A stretch of 64,000 nucleotides of DNA from Sphingomonas sp. IBVSS2 (GCF_002127225.1 NZ_NFUR01000001.1:807592-871591); one strand, 5' to 3'; shown: positions 50,693-61,190, counted from the stretch's first letter. Numbers and translations: made by a program. Notes: a model not told the origin generated them from the sequence alone.

Positions 50693-51483
50693 ACCGCCAC
50701 CGGCGCCTTGATATGCGGTTGCGCCTCATAGCCGTGGATGGCGAAATCCTCATATTCATAGGCGTCGATCGACGGCGCCTTGCGCAGGATCTCCAGCCGG
50801 GGGAGCGGGCCGGGCGTGCGCGAGAGCTGCTCGCGCGCCTGGTCGAGATGGTTCGAATAGAGGTGGCAGTCGCCCCCGGTCCAGACGAAGTCGCCCACCT
50901 CGAGCCCCGTCTGCTGGGCGAGCAGGTGCGTGAGCAGCGCATAGCTGGCGATGTTGAACGGCACGCCGAGGAAGATGTCGGCCGAGCGCTGGTAGAGCTG
51001 GAGGCTCAGCCTGCCGTTCGCGACATGGCACTGGAACAGGCAGTGGCAGGGCGCCAGCGCCATGGCGTGGAGCTCGCCCGGGTTCCAGGCGGAGACGATC
51101 ATCCGGCGCGAATGGGGGTTGGTCTTCAGCGTCTCGATCAGCTCGGCGATCTGGTCGATATGGCGGCCGTCCGCCGCTTCCCAGTCGCGCCACTGCTTGC
51201 CATAGACCGGGCCCAGCTCGCCCGCTTCGTCGGCCCATTCGTCCCAGATGCTGACCTTGCGCTCCTGCAGCCATTTCACATTCGTGTCGCCGCGCAGGAA
51301 CCAGAGCAGCTCGATGAGGATCGAGCGCAGGTGCAGCTTCTTGGTGGTGAGCAGCGGGAAGCCCTGCGACAGGTCGAAGCGCATCTGGTGGCCGAACACG
51401 CTGCGCGTGCCGGTGCCGGTCCGGTCCATCTGCTCGGCGCCGTGCTCGAGCGCCCGCGCCATCAGGTCGAGATATTGCTCCAT
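50689..51483 (-). CDS. thyA: Thymidylate synthase
   Basis: 264 residues, the same length as E. coli ThyA. It methylates dUMP using methylene-tetrahydrofolate. Visible blocks are [43 protein letters not shown] with the catalytic Cys, [20 protein letters not shown] and [14 protein letters not shown] 51483 was chosen; a GTG two codons upstream is possible. It is coupled to the downstream hydrolase. Confidence 0.97.
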   Translation of the reverse strand: MEQYLDLMARALEHGAEQMDRTGTGTRSVFGHQMRFDLSQGFPLLTTKKLHLRSILIELLWFLRGDTNVKWLQERKVSIWDEWADEAGELGPVYGKQWRDWEAADGRHIDQIAELIETLKTNPHSRRMIVSAWNPGELHAMALAPCHCLFQCHVANGRLSLQLYQRSADIFLGVPFNIASYALLTHLLAQQTGLEVGDFVWTGGDCHLYSNHLDQAREQLSRTPGPLPRLEILRKAPSIDAYEYEDFAIHGYEAQPHIKAPVAV

Positions 51484-51538
51484 GGGCACAGCCTAGCCCC
51501 GCGCCCCGGCGGCGCCAAGCGGGCGAGTTGCCTCCATT

Positions 51539-52030
51539 GTGGAGAAAAGCCGCCCCGGGCGCCCGCCGCGCCCGTCCGGAACGGATCCGGTCGCGCTTCG
51601 GGTGGCGGACGGCGGATGGCAGCGCCGCGCGATGCTTTCCGATGCCGAGAACCCGCCGCTGCGCCTGGCCGATGCCCGGGCCGCGAGCGTGCTGTTCGCG
51701 CCGCTCGCGCGCGAGACGGTGGAGGTGCTGGCCTTCGCCTATCTGGACCGGCACCAGCAGGTGCTGGGCATCCGCCATGTCCGCTCGCCGCATCGCGACC
51801 GGCTCGACCTGCCGATCCGCGACGTGGCGGCGGACGCGATCGCCTTCCATGCCTTTGCCGTGGTGATGGCGCACAACCATCCGAGCGGCGATCCAACGCC
51901 CAGCCCGGCCGATCGCGCGGCGACCGATCGGCTCGCCCGGGCGCTCGACACGCTGGGCGTGCGGCTGCTCGATCATCTGGTGGTCGCGGCGCGCGGCACC
52001 ACCAGTTTCCGTAGCCTAGGGTTCCTTTGA
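51539..52030 (+). CDS. RadC-like JAB (MPN+) domain protein
   Basis: 163 residues starting at GTG 51539. The zinc-binding JAMM motif is AHNHPSGDPTPSPADRAATDRLA. Full-length RadC has N-terminal helix-hairpin-helix repeats; here only the JAB domain and a short Arg/Pro-rich start remain. Role unknown; the name RadC does not prove a repair function. It is convergent with the methyltransferase gene, and the two overlap by 15 bases at their 3' ends. Confidence 0.82.
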   Translation: MEKSRPGRPPRPSGTDPVALRVADGGWQRRAMLSDAENPPLRLADARAASVLFAPLARETVEVLAFAYLDRHQQVLGIRHVRSPHRDRLDLPIRDVAADAIAFHAFAVVMAHNHPSGDPTPSPADRAATDRLARALDTLGVRLLDHLVVAARGTTSFRSLGFL

Positions 52031-52783
52031 TTCCCGGGACATGCTGGCCGGCGTCGCGGTCTTGCCGCTCTTGCAGGCACGGATCGCGCTGGGCTCGGGC
52101 CGGTCGCCCTGCGCCTCGAAGATCGCGATATAGCCGCCGGCCGAGGGCATGGGCCGGATCGAGACGAGCGTATAGCCCACTGCGGCGAACTCGCATTTGA
52201 GCAGCGCCGGCGGCGTGCCGTGATCCTGGGTCGGGCGATTGGCGTCGACCACCACCACCTGGCCGTCCGGCGCGAGCGCGGGGCGGAGCCGCCACAGGAA
52301 CTCGTACGGGCTCTCGATCTCATGATACATATGGACCATGAGGACGCGATCGAAGCTGTTCTCGGGCAGGCGCGGATCGGCGGGCAGGCCCAGGCGCACG
52401 CTGACATTGTCGAGCCGCTCGCGGATCACGCGGCCGGCGAGCTTCTGGATAGTGTCGGGCACGATGTCCTCCGCGACGACCCGGCCCTTCTTGCCGACGC
52501 GCGTGCCCAGGCGGACGGTGTAATAGCCCTCGCCCGCGCCGATATCGGCCACGGTCATGTCGGGCTTGATCCCGGCCAGGTCCATCACCTGCGCCGCTTC
52601 GTTCAGCCGGTCGCGCGCTTCCTCGGTCGACCAGCGCGGGGAGAGGATGGTGGCGACCGGACGGTCGGCGGCGGGGAAGCCGCTGTTGATCGCGGGCGCG
52701 CCTTCTTCTCGATTGTCGAGCGCCGACCCGCCGCTGCATGCGGCCAGCGCCGATCCCAGGAGCAGGGCAAGGCCCGATCTCAA
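52016..52783 (-). CDS. Lipoprotein with SAM-methyltransferase domain
   Basis: 255 residues. A lipoprotein signal ends LAAC, then a class I methyltransferase fold: [20 protein letters not shown] (SAM-binding GxGxG), [11 protein letters not shown] and [14 protein letters not shown] methyltransferase carried outside the cytoplasm is unexpected, because SAM is cytoplasmic. Either the signal is not used, SAM reaches the periplasm, or the fold has another job. ATG 52783 overlaps the prfB stop. Confidence 0.8.
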   Translation of the reverse strand: MRSGLALLLGSALAACSGGSALDNREEGAPAINSGFPAADRPVATILSPRWSTEEARDRLNEAAQVMDLAGIKPDMTVADIGAGEGYYTVRLGTRVGKKGRVVAEDIVPDTIQKLAGRVIRERLDNVSVRLGLPADPRLPENSFDRVLMVHMYHEIESPYEFLWRLRPALAPDGQVVVVDANRPTQDHGTPPALLKCEFAAVGYTLVSIRPMPSAGGYIAIFEAQGDRPEPSAIRACKSGKTATPASMSRESKEP

Positions 52784-53907
52784 TCGACATCCTCCACTTC
52801 GACCGTCTCGCCGGTCACGCGCTGCGATAGCGCAGCCGCCATGAAGGCGTCGAGGTCTCCGTCGAGCACATCCGAGGGCGCGGTGGACGTGACTCCCGTG
52901 CGCAGGTCCTTCACCAGCTGATAGGGCTGGAGGACATAGCTGCGGATCTGGTGGCCCCAGCCGATATCGGTCTTGGTGGCATTGGTGGCGTTGGCCGCGG
53001 CCTCGCGCTCGGCCAGTTCGCGCTCGTAGAGGCGGGCGCGCAGCTGGTTATAGGCCTCGGCCTTGTTCTTGTGCTGCGAACGCTGGTTCTGGCACTGCAC
53101 CACGATGCCCGTCGGCAGGTGCGTGATGCGCACTGCCGAATCGGTGGTGTTGATGTGCTGGCCGCCGGCGCCCGACGCGCGATAGGTGTCGATGCGCAGC
53201 TCGCTCTCGTTGATCTCGACTTCGATATTGTCGTCGATCACCGGATAGACCCACACGCTCGAGAAGCTGGTGTGGCGCTGCGCCGCGCTGTCATAGGGGC
53301 TGATGCGCACGAGGCGGTGCACGCCGCTCTCGGTCTTGGCATAGCCATAGGCGTTCTCGCCCTTGACCAGCAGCGTGGCGGACTTGATGCCGGCCTGCTC
53401 GCCGGCATGGAAGTCGATCAGCTCGACCTTCAGCCCGTGGCGATCCGCCCAGCGCGTGTACATGCGCTGGAGCATGCCGGCCCAGTCGTTGCTCTCGGTG
53501 CCGCCGGCGCCCGCGTTGATCTCGATATAGGTATCGTTGGCATCGGCCTCGCCCGAGAGCAGGGCCATCACCTTGTCCTTCTCGGCGCGCTCGGCCAGCG
53601 CGGCGAGGCTGGCGGTACCTTCGCTCGCCATTTCCTCGTCGCCCTCGGCCTCGGCCATCTCGATCAGCTCGGCGGTGTCGTTGAGCTCGGTCTCGATCGC
53701 GCGCGTGGCGGAGATCGCCTCGTCGAGGCGGCGGCGCTCGCGCATCACGTCCTGGGCCTTTTTCGCGTCGTTCCAGAGAGTCGGGTCCTCGACGCGCGCG
53801 TTCAGCTCGTCGAGGCGGCGCAGCGCGCGATCCCAATCGAGGAAGCGGCGGAGCAGCGCGAGCGACTCCTTGATGTTGTCGACATGAGCCTGCGCTTCGG
53901 CGCGCAT
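52780..53907 (-). CDS. prfB: Peptide chain release factor 2
   Basis: 375 residues. RF2 ends translation at UGA and UAA. GGQ lies in [18 protein letters not shown], and the codon-recognition region reads [15 protein letters not shown], an SPY variant where E. coli has SPF. The coding frame is continuous from ATG 53907, so there is no programmed +1 frameshift as in E. coli. The in-frame region upstream is palindromic repeat. It overlaps the methyltransferase start. Confidence 0.95.
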   Translation of the reverse strand: MRAEAQAHVDNIKESLALLRRFLDWDRALRRLDELNARVEDPTLWNDAKKAQDVMRERRRLDEAISATRAIETELNDTAELIEMAEAEGDEEMASEGTASLAALAERAEKDKVMALLSGEADANDTYIEINAGAGGTESNDWAGMLQRMYTRWADRHGLKVELIDFHAGEQAGIKSATLLVKGENAYGYAKTESGVHRLVRISPYDSAAQRHTSFSSVWVYPVIDDNIEVEINESELRIDTYRASGAGGQHINTTDSAVRITHLPTGIVVQCQNQRSQHKNKAEAYNQLRARLYERELAEREAAANATNATKTDIGWGHQIRSYVLQPYQLVKDLRTGVTSTAPSDVLDGDLDAFMAAALSQRVTGETVEVEDVD

Positions 53908-53930
53908 AATCGGTAACTCCAAATCTTTTA

Positions 53931-54011
53931 CGTCATCCCGGCGAAGGCCGGGATCTCGTGCCTCAGGCCGGATGCTTGCCGCCTGAGATCCCCGCTTTCG
54001 CCGGGATGACG
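53931..54011. repeat. 81-bp composite palindromic element between mrcA and prfB
   Basis: It begins CGTCATCCCGGCGAAGGCCG and ends CCCCGCTTTCGCCGGGATGACG-like, with outer ends inverted. It is exactly as long as 27256-27336 and shares its outer thirds; the centre differs. Confidence 0.8.
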
Positions 54012-54026
54012 ATGTAATGCGCCGCG

Positions 54027-56543
54027 CTAGTAGATTCCGCCCTCGCGTTGCAAGAAGTCGCTGTCGCCTTCCTGCTTCTTCGGCGCGACCTTCTTCTCGA
54101 CGGCCTTGGTTTCCTGCGTCTCGTCCTGCTCGCGCCGGCCGCGGCGCTGCTCGGTATCGGGCTTGAAGGCTTCCCAGATCACGCCCGAGAGCGGGTCGCT
54201 CGTCGGCCACGCGCCGGTCACCGGCTTGCCCGAGGCGCGGTCGATGCGGACCATGCGGATGCCCTGCGGCGCGGTGAAGGGAACCTTCTCCATGCCTTCG
54301 AAGGCGGGGATGGCGAATTCCTTGAAGATCGGCGCCGCGATCGAGCCACCCTGGGCATAGCCGCCCAGATTGGTGGGCGTGTCATAGCCGATATAGAGGC
54401 CGCCGATCATCTGCGGGGTGCCGCCGACGAACCACACGTCGGTGGGCCCCGAGGTGGTGCCGGTCTTGCCCATCATCGGCCGGTTCATGTCGCGCAGCAC
54501 CGTGGCGGTGCCGCGCTGGACCACGCCCTCGGCGATATGGACCATCTGATAGGCGGAGAGCGCGTCGATCACCTGCTTGGCGCGGTTCACCGGGCGCGGC
54601 ATCGCGCCGCCCTTCCAGTCGGGCGCGTTGCAGCCTTCGCACGGGCGCCAGTTCTCGGGCCATACCACCGCGCCCTTGCGGTTCTGGACGAAGTCGATCA
54701 GCGACGGGTTGAGCGCGCGGCCATGGTTCACCAGGATCGAATAGGCGTTGACCATGCGCAGCACGGTCGTCTCGCCGGCGCCCAGCGCATAGCTGAGATA
54801 GGGCGGGAATTTCTGCCGCGACACGCCGATGCGCTGCATCAGGTCGACGACATGGTCCATGCCGGTCTGGTTGGCGATCTGCACCGTCATCAGGTTGCGC
54901 GACTGCTCGATGCCCCAGCGCAGCGTCTTGGGGCCGGCGCCGCGGGCATTGCCGAAGTTGCGGAAGCATTTCTGGCCGAGATTGGCGCCCTGCCAGACGC
55001 AGAACGGGCCGTCGACCACGATCGAGGTCGGGGTCATGCCCTGTTCGAGCGCGGCGGCATAGACGATCGGCTTGATCGTCGAGCCCGGCTGGCGCTGGGC
55101 CTGGGTGGCGCGATTGAATGCCTGGAGGCGCGAATCGAAGCCGCCCTGCATGGCGAGGATGCGGCCGGTGCGCGGATCCTCGACCACCATGCCGCCCGAG
55201 ACCTTGGGGATCGAGCGGAGCGACCATTGGCCGGCCGCTTCCGGCGCCACCGCGACGATGTCGCCGGGCTTGAACGCGTCGAACGCCTGGCCGCCCTGGC
55301 CGCGCACCGGCATGGTCGCGCCCCATTTGGGCAAGGTGCCGGTGGTGCCGTCGTCGAAGCCGATCTGCCAGCCATCGCCCGCGCGCTCGATCAGCACGCC
55401 GGCGCGCCAATCCTCATAGTCGACGCCGATATTGGTGTTGAGGAACGACTGGAGCCAGCTCTTGCCGACATCGGCATGGCCGATCGGGCCCGACCAGCCG
55501 CGGCCGCGATCATAGCGCAGCAGGCCGTCGCGCAGCGCCTTCTGCGCATATTGCTGGAGCTTGGGATCGAGCGAGGTGCGCACCCACAGGCCGCCCGAAT
55601 AGACGCTGTAGGGTCCGCTCTCGTCGGTCTCGCCGAACTTGTCGATCAGCTGGCGGCGCACTTCCTCGACGAAATAGCCGCCGACGCGCTCGAACCGGGG
55701 CGTCTGGCGCGGCACGGTGCCGAGCGGCGAGGCGACCGCCGCGTCATGCTGCGCCTGGTCGATGAAGCCGTTGTCGAGCATCTGCCCGAGCACCCAGTTG
55801 CGGCGATCGAGCGCACGCTGGGTGTGGCGCTCCGGATCGTAATTGGACGGTCCCTTGGGCAGGATCGCCAGATAGGCCATTTGCGGCAGGTTGAGCTTGT
55901 CGAGCTCCTTGCCGAAATAGGCCTGGCTCGCCGCCTCGACGCCGCCGGCGTTGCGGCCCAGCTCGATCGAGTTGAGGTACAGCTCCATGATCTGCTGCTT
56001 GGTGAGCGTGTCCTCCATGCGCCAGGCCAGGATGCCCTCCTTGGCCTTGCGCAGATAGCTCGTCTCGTTGCCGACCAGCAGGTTCTTGGCGACCTGCTGG
56101 GTGATCGTGGAGGTGCCGCGCGGGGTGGAGCCGCTGATCAGCCCCTGGAAGGCGGCGCGGGCGAGGCCGGGGAAATCGACGCCGTGATGCTCGAAGAAGG
56201 TCTTGTCCTCGGCGGACATGTACGCCTCGACGAGGAGCTTGGGATATTCGGCGAAGCTCAGCTGCACGCGGCGCTCGCGCGCATAGCTGTGGATCGGCAG
56301 CCCCTCGACCGAGCGGACGTTCGTCGGGAGCGGCGGCTCGTAGTTCTTGAGCGTGTCGACCGAGGGCAGGTTGCGCGCGATGAACAGCCAGACGAGGAAC
56401 ACGAACAGGCCGGCGAGCAGCGCGAGCACCGCCAGGATCCGGAACCACCAGCGATGGCGCACGCGGCCGAAAAGCCCCTTGAAGCCCCCGATCTCGCGCT
56501 TGATGCGCATCTTAACGCTGGAAGTGGTGGAACCGTCGGACAT
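54027..56543 (-). CDS. mrcA: Penicillin-binding protein 1A (bifunctional)
   Basis: 838 residues. A membrane helix (about 35-58) is followed by the GT51 glycosyltransferase domain with catalytic Glu112 in [14 protein letters not shown], an OB-like linker region, and the transpeptidase with S488-T-I-K491, an SRN motif and KTG ([11 protein letters not shown]). It polymerises and crosslinks peptidoglycan. The C-terminal tail of about 45 residues is charged, rich in Lys, Glu and Gln. It lies upstream of prfB and downstream of amiC on the same strand. Confidence 0.96.
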   Translation of the reverse strand: MSDGSTTSSVKMRIKREIGGFKGLFGRVRHRWWFRILAVLALLAGLFVFLVWLFIARNLPSVDTLKNYEPPLPTNVRSVEGLPIHSYARERRVQLSFAEYPKLLVEAYMSAEDKTFFEHHGVDFPGLARAAFQGLISGSTPRGTSTITQQVAKNLLVGNETSYLRKAKEGILAWRMEDTLTKQQIMELYLNSIELGRNAGGVEAASQAYFGKELDKLNLPQMAYLAILPKGPSNYDPERHTQRALDRRNWVLGQMLDNGFIDQAQHDAAVASPLGTVPRQTPRFERVGGYFVEEVRRQLIDKFGETDESGPYSVYSGGLWVRTSLDPKLQQYAQKALRDGLLRYDRGRGWSGPIGHADVGKSWLQSFLNTNIGVDYEDWRAGVLIERAGDGWQIGFDDGTTGTLPKWGATMPVRGQGGQAFDAFKPGDIVAVAPEAAGQWSLRSIPKVSGGMVVEDPRTGRILAMQGGFDSRLQAFNRATQAQRQPGSTIKPIVYAAALEQGMTPTSIVVDGPFCVWQGANLGQKCFRNFGNARGAGPKTLRWGIEQSRNLMTVQIANQTGMDHVVDLMQRIGVSRQKFPPYLSYALGAGETTVLRMVNAYSILVNHGRALNPSLIDFVQNRKGAVVWPENWRPCEGCNAPDWKGGAMPRPVNRAKQVIDALSAYQMVHIAEGVVQRGTATVLRDMNRPMMGKTGTTSGPTDVWFVGGTPQMIGGLYIGYDTPTNLGGYAQGGSIAAPIFKEFAIPAFEGMEKVPFTAPQGIRMVRIDRASGKPVTGAWPTSDPLSGVIWEAFKPDTEQRRGRREQDETQETKAVEKKVAPKKQEGDSDFLQREGGIY

Positions 56544-56614
56544 GCGGCTCGCGGTTTAGCAGGATTGGAGGCGGAAGGAAGCGGGGAGTCTGGTGGCCGG
56601 CATCGCGCCTTCCT

Positions 56615-56644
56615 CCGTCATCTCCGCGAAGAGGGGGGTGACGG
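56615..56644. repeat. Single REP-like unit upstream of mrcA
   Basis: CCGTCATCTCCGCG...GGGTGACGG, outer arms CCGTCA / TGACGG, in the 223-bp spacer between amiC and mrcA. The rest of that spacer holds no gene that I can see; mrcA promoter elements are probably there. Confidence 0.6.
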
Positions 56645-56766
56645 CCGGCGTACGGGGGTGGCGGCCAGGGTAAATCGCGCCGAAACCCTTTTTACCGCCT
56701 TCGGAACCACTTCCCCGCGCACCCTCTATAATGAACCCCGAGGGGAGGAAGAAGAAGGGGATGCGT

Positions 56767-58029
56767 TCAACGGGAGGCCAAAGTCCGCGACGCCATGCGG
56801 GTCGCGAAATGGATCTCCACGGCCTTGCGCACGCTCTGCGCCACTTTCCTGCGCCCCTCGTCCGAGGCGAGGAAGGCGGCATCGCCCTGGTTCGAGATAT
56901 AGCCCGTCTCGAACAGCACCGAGGGCATGTCCGGCGCCTTGAGCACTATGAGCGAGGCCATGCGATGGTAATTGGCCTTGATCGGGATCAGCGGCTGGGC
57001 CTCGCGGCCGAGCAGCCGGGCGAAGCTCGCCGAAGCGTTCATCGTCTCGCGCTGGGTGAGGTCGATGAGGATCGAGGAGATGTCCGGATTCTGGGTGCCG
57101 AGGTCGACGCCGGCGATGATGTCCGCCTTGTTCTCGCGCGCCGCGAGCCGCGCCGCTTCCTTGTCGGAGGCGACTTCGGAGAGCGTGTAGACGGTCGCGC
57201 CCGACGCTTCGGCATTGCCGGCGCTGTCGCAGTGGATCGAGATGAACAGGTCCGCGCCCAGCTTGCGCGCCAGGCCATAGCGCTCCTGGAGCACCAGGAA
57301 GCGATCGTCCTCGCGGGTGAGCGCCACGCGCACCCGGCCCGAGGCGATGAGCGCGTCCCTGATCGCCAGCGCGGCCTTGAGCGTGAGGTCCTTCTCGCGC
57401 AGGCCGCTCGCGCCGATCGCGCCGGGATCGTGCCCGCCATGGCCGGCGTCGATCACCACCAGCGGGCGGTCGGACGCGCCATAGACGTGCGGCAACGCCG
57501 CCGGCGGCGCGCGCCGGGGCAGGGCGATCGTCTCGCTGTAGCGGCTGTGCCCGGCGGGCTGGACATAGGAGAAGGGCGGCAGGAAGCTCATCCGGCGCTC
57601 GGCCGCGGCGCGGGCGAACTGCGCATCGTCCACGGTGCGCAGCTGCAGCACGAGCGTGCGCCCGTCGCGCCCGAAGCTGCCTTCGGTCACGATCGCCGGC
57701 CGCGCAAGGTCGAGCACGATCCGCGCACCCTCTGCGCCTTGCGAGCCCTGGCGGATGCTTGCCACCGGCCCATCGGCATAGGCGCGATTGCCCGGCTCGG
57801 CGCCCCTGGCGTCGAGAACGATCCGCTGCGGTCCAGCCAGCATGAAGGCGCTCGCCTGCGAGACGGGCTCGTCGAACCTGACGATCACCCGGTCACCCTT
57901 GACTCGCACTTCCTGCACGACGCCCGCCCAGCTTGGAACTCCGGTCAACCAGCCGGAGAGCAAGGCGAGCAGGAACAGCACCCTGACGCTATGCCGCGCC
58001 CGGGCTCCGGGGGTCCAGCCCAAAACCAT
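56767..58029 (-). CDS. amiC: N-acetylmuramoyl-L-alanine amidase (AmiC-like)
   Basis: 420 residues with a signal peptide. An N-terminal AMIN domain (about 36-145) targets the septum in relatives; the C-terminal amidase_3 domain has zinc ligands in VIDAGHGGHDPGAIG, the REKDLTLKAAL acid and SIHCDSAG. A long EVASDKEAARLA helix region is the kind that auto-inhibits until activated by EnvC/NlpD-type proteins. It cleaves the glycan-peptide bond during daughter-cell separation. It is divergent from rne, a conserved order. Confidence 0.94.
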   Translation of the reverse strand: MVLGWTPGARARHSVRVLFLLALLSGWLTGVPSWAGVVQEVRVKGDRVIVRFDEPVSQASAFMLAGPQRIVLDARGAEPGNRAYADGPVASIRQGSQGAEGARIVLDLARPAIVTEGSFGRDGRTLVLQLRTVDDAQFARAAAERRMSFLPPFSYVQPAGHSRYSETIALPRRAPPAALPHVYGASDRPLVVIDAGHGGHDPGAIGASGLREKDLTLKAALAIRDALIASGRVRVALTREDDRFLVLQERYGLARKLGADLFISIHCDSAGNAEASGATVYTLSEVASDKEAARLAARENKADIIAGVDLGTQNPDISSILIDLTQRETMNASASFARLLGREAQPLIPIKANYHRMASLIVLKAPDMPSVLFETGYISNQGDAAFLASDEGRRKVAQSVRKAVEIHFATRMASRTLASR

Positions 58030-58173
58030 GATTAGATACTCTGACTACGCGTCTGCCCTGACGAGTCCGGACTAGGCGGCGCGTCTCAAATCGCCGTGAA
58101 ACGATGCGGTTAATTTGTGATTCGGCATATTATTGCCGGCAAGGCGGCAAGGACTTGCCGGTTGGCGCCAAGG

Positions 58174-58513
58174 TTGCCGCGCCGCCGCGGTAATGCTAGG
58201 CAACCCCAGGCCGGCCCTTGCGCCGGCCCTTTCCCGCGGCCACATCTTGCCGCGACAGTTCAGGTTGACGCTCGCATGAGGCAATTTCCGCAACGCTCGC
58301 ACCGACCGGCCCCGATGGCCGGCCGCGTGATGGCGGCGGAGTCGGCGGACTACCGGTTCGCGCGTGTCCTTCGAGCAGCAGCAGTTTTCGAAACCCGCGA
58401 GACCGCAGCCGGCGAATCCGCCGGCCAGGGCCGCTTTGCATATCGCGCGCCTGCGCGAGCCCTCCGCAACACCAATCCAGAGGGCTGGGGCCGGCGCGCC
58501 CGGAGAACAATAA
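58174..58513 (+). promoter_or_regulatory. Long leader of rne
   Basis: About 480 bases separate amiC and rne with no plausible gene. Candidate promoter: TTGCCG (58174-58179) and GCTAGG (58195-58200), a weak match with a 15-base spacer. Upstream, palindromes TTGCCGGCAA (58133-58142) and TTGGCGCCAA (58162-58171) could be operators. The remaining 300 bases would form a GC-rich leader with several hairpins. In E. coli the rne leader mediates autoregulation by RNase E; that this one does so is inference. GGAG precedes ATG 58514. Confidence 0.45.
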
Positions 58514-61138
58514 ATGACCATGCGTATGCTGATCGACGCACGCCACCGGGAGGAAACCCGCGTGGCGGTCGTCAAGGGAAGCCGAATCGAGGAGTTTGAT
58601 TTCGAGTCCGCCGAGCGCAAGCAGCTCAAGGGCAACATCTATCTGGCCAAGGTGACACGCGTCGAACCGTCGCTCCAGGCGGCGTTCGTCGATTATGGCG
58701 GCAATCGCCACGGCTTCCTGGCCTTCAGCGAAATCCATCCCGACTATTACCAGATCCCCAAGGAGGATCGCGAAGCGCTGCTGCGCGAGGAGGCCGAGCA
58801 CGCCGCCGAGGAAGCCGCGCTGCGCGCCGAGGAGGATGGCGACGAGGACCACGACCACGACCATGACGAAGGTGGCGTGGAAGTGCTCGAGCGCCCGCAC
58901 GACGACGAGGACGGCGAGGACGAGGCCGATGCCGAGGCGGGCGAGGAAGCCCGCGAGGGCGGCCGTTCGCGCAAGCGCCGCGGCAAGGGCGGCGGCGAGG
59001 ACAGCCCGGCCGAGGCGCTGCGCCAGCGCCGCATGAACCTGCGCCGCCGCTACAAGATTCAGGACGTGATCCGCCGCCGCCAGGTGCTGCTGGTCCAGGT
59101 CGTCAAGGAAGAGCGTGGCAACAAGGGCGCGGCGCTCACCACCTATCTCAGCCTCGCCGGCCGCTATTGCGTGCTGATGCCGAACACCGCGCATGGCGGC
59201 GGCATCTCGCGCAAGATCTCGTCGGCCGCGGACCGCAAGCGCCTCAAGGGCATCATGGCGGACCTGAAGCTGCCGCCGACCATGGGCTGCATCGTCCGCA
59301 CCGCGGGCCTCCAGCGCACCAAGGTCGAGATCAAGCGCGACTTCGACTATCTCGCCCGGCTGTGGGACGGGATCCGCGAGAACACGCTCAAGTCGACCGC
59401 GCCGGCGCTCGTCTACGGTGACAGCGACCTGCTGAAGCGCGCGATCCGCGACATCTACAATCGCGACATCGACGAAGTGATCGTCGAGGGTGAGGACGGC
59501 TATCGCCAGGCCAAGGACTTCATGAAGCTCCTGATGCCGAGCCATGCCAAGAAGGTGAAGCAATATGCCGATGCGGTGCCGCTGTTCCAGCGCGCCGGCG
59601 TCGAGGACCAGCTCTCGGCGATGTACAATCCCGTAGTCCAGCTGAAGAGCGGCGGCTATCTGGTGATCAACCCGACCGAGGCGCTGGTCTCGATCGACAT
59701 CAACTCGGGCCGCTCGACGCGCGAGCACAATATCGAGCAGACCGCGACCGCGACCAACCTCGAGGCCGCGCACGAGATCGCCCGCCAGCTGCGCCTGCGC
59801 GACATGGCCGGCCTGGTCGTGATCGACTTCATCGACATGGATCACTCGTCCAACGTCCGCAAGGTCGAGAAGGCGATGAAGGAGGCGCTGAAGAACGATC
59901 GCGCCCGCATCCAGGTGGGTCGCATCTCGGCGTTCGGCCTGATGGAGATGAGCCGCCAGCGGCTGCGCACCGGCGTGCTCGAGGCCTCGACCGTCCAGTG
60001 CCCGCATTGCGAGGGCACCGGCCTGGTCCGCACCGCTTCGTCGGCCGGCCTTTCCGCGCTGCGCCTGATCGAGGACGAGGCCGCGCGTGGCCGCGGCTCG
60101 CTGATCACGCTGCGGGCCAGCCAGGAAGCCGCCTTCTACGTGCTCAACAAGAAGCGCGCCGACATCGCCGAGATCGAGGATCGCTACGGCGTCACCGTCG
60201 AGATCCTGTCGGACGGCGAGCTCGAGGGCGCGCGCATGTCGGTCGAGGCTTCGGGCCCGCCGCCGGCGCATGCCCCGCGGTTCGAGAAGCTGGTCGAGGA
60301 GCCGGAGGACGACGACTACGTCGAGGAGATCGACGAGGAAGAGGAGGAGCTCGAGGCCGAGGCCGAGGGCGAACGTCGCGGCGAGCGCGAGGAAGGCGAA
60401 GGGCGCGGCAAGCGCCGCCGCCGCCGCCGCGGTCGCGGCCGTGGCCGTCGCGAGGAGCAGGGTGAGGGCGCCGAGGGTGAGACCGAAGGCGAGGCCGAGG
60501 CCGAGGCTGGCGATGCCGGTGAAGCCGAGGAGGGCGAGGAAGCCCCGGTCGCCGAGGGCGAGGCGCGCGAGGGCGGCCGCAAGCGCCGTCGGCGTGGCCG
60601 TCGTGGCGGTCGCCGTGGCGATCGGGTCGAGGGCGGCGAGGAAGCCGGCGACGATGCGGCCGAGACACCGGTGAGCGAGGCCGCGGAAGCGGACGAGGCG
60701 GCGCCGGAGCCGGTCGCGGAGGAAGCCCCGGCCATGCCGAAGCGCACGCGCCGGAAGAAGGCGGAAGCCGTCGAGGCCGAAGCTGCGCCCGCGGTCGAGG
60801 CTGCGGCCGCGCCGGCGCCCGAGCCGGTAGCGGAAGAGGCTCCGGCCAAGCCGAAGCGCGCCCGCAAGAAGAAGGTGGAAGCCGTCGAGGCCGAAGCCGC
60901 GCCCGCGGTCGAGGCTCCGGTCGCGCCGGCGCCCGAGCCGGCGGCCGAGGAAGCGCCGGCCAAGCCGAAGCGCACCCGCAAGAAGGCAGTGAGCGCAGCA
61001 GCGGCGCCCGTGCCGGCGGAAGAGCCCGCGCCCGTGGCGCAGGACACCGCCCCGGTCGAGGCAGGTGAAGGCGAAGAGGGCGAGAACGAAGACGGCACCC
61101 CGCGTCGCGGCTGGTGGCAGCGCACCTTCGGCGCCTGA
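58514..61138 (+). CDS. rne: Ribonuclease E/G
   Basis: 874 residues. N-terminal S1 domain (KGNIYLAKVTRVEPSLQAAFVDYG), interrupted by an acidic His/Asp/Glu-rich insertion (about 100-170), then the RNase H-like and DNase I-like catalytic regions with VIDFIDMDHSSN, and the zinc link CPHCEGTG. The C-terminal third is charged low-complexity (Arg-rich and Glu-rich blocks) and ends in repeats of 38 residues, the region that in relatives scaffolds the degradosome. It starts mRNA decay and processes rRNA. It is divergent from amiC. Confidence 0.96.
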   Translation: MTMRMLIDARHREETRVAVVKGSRIEEFDFESAERKQLKGNIYLAKVTRVEPSLQAAFVDYGGNRHGFLAFSEIHPDYYQIPKEDREALLREEAEHAAEEAALRAEEDGDEDHDHDHDEGGVEVLERPHDDEDGEDEADAEAGEEAREGGRSRKRRGKGGGEDSPAEALRQRRMNLRRRYKIQDVIRRRQVLLVQVVKEERGNKGAALTTYLSLAGRYCVLMPNTAHGGGISRKISSAADRKRLKGIMADLKLPPTMGCIVRTAGLQRTKVEIKRDFDYLARLWDGIRENTLKSTAPALVYGDSDLLKRAIRDIYNRDIDEVIVEGEDGYRQAKDFMKLLMPSHAKKVKQYADAVPLFQRAGVEDQLSAMYNPVVQLKSGGYLVINPTEALVSIDINSGRSTREHNIEQTATATNLEAAHEIARQLRLRDMAGLVVIDFIDMDHSSNVRKVEKAMKEALKNDRARIQVGRISAFGLMEMSRQRLRTGVLEASTVQCPHCEGTGLVRTASSAGLSALRLIEDEAARGRGSLITLRASQEAAFYVLNKKRADIAEIEDRYGVTVEILSDGELEGARMSVEASGPPPAHAPRFEKLVEEPEDDDYVEEIDEEEEELEAEAEGERRGEREEGEGRGKRRRRRRGRGRGRREEQGEGAEGETEGEAEAEAGDAGEAEEGEEAPVAEGEAREGGRKRRRRGRRGGRRGDRVEGGEEAGDDAAETPVSEAAEADEAAPEPVAEEAPAMPKRTRRKKAEAVEAEAAPAVEAAAAPAPEPVAEEAPAKPKRARKKKVEAVEAEAAPAVEAPVAPAPEPAAEEAPAKPKRTRKKAVSAAAAPVPAEEPAPVAQDTAPVEAGEGEEGENEDGTPRRGWWQRTFGA
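60707..61030 (+). repeat. Tandem 114-bp coding repeats in the rne tail
   Basis: Unit starts are at 60707, 60821 and 60935, exactly 114 bases apart. Each encodes EPxAEEAPAxPKRxRxK followed by a Val/Glu/Ala-rich half; the first two units are full-length (38 residues) and the third degenerates after about 25. The KRxRKK patches are candidate RNA-binding elements. Confidence 0.9.
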
Positions 61139-61156
61139 TTCCAGGACCCGAGGGAA

Positions 61157-61190
61157 GGGGGCGCCGGTCCGATGGGCCGGCGCCCCTTTT
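61157..61190 (+). terminator. Terminator of rne
   Basis: A 10-bp perfect GGGGCGCCGG / CCGGCGCCCC stem (61158-61167 with 61177-61186) extends inward by three pairs to loop GAT and is followed by TTTT. It lies 19 bases after the rne stop. Confidence 0.9.

Noticed and set aside
53331..53360. SPY in place of SPF in RF2 considered as a change of stop-codon specificity
   Set aside because: As far as I recall SPY occurs in other alphaproteobacterial RF2 proteins, and the rest of the recognition region is normal.
53908..54210. A longer prfB start or programmed frameshift
   Set aside because: The frame is continuous from ATG 53907. The in-frame extension upstream is translated from the 81-bp palindromic element.
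54048..56942. Open frame of about 960 codons on the plus strand opposite mrcA
   Set aside because: Shadow of PBP1A; the translation is Arg/Ala/Gly-rich without structure.
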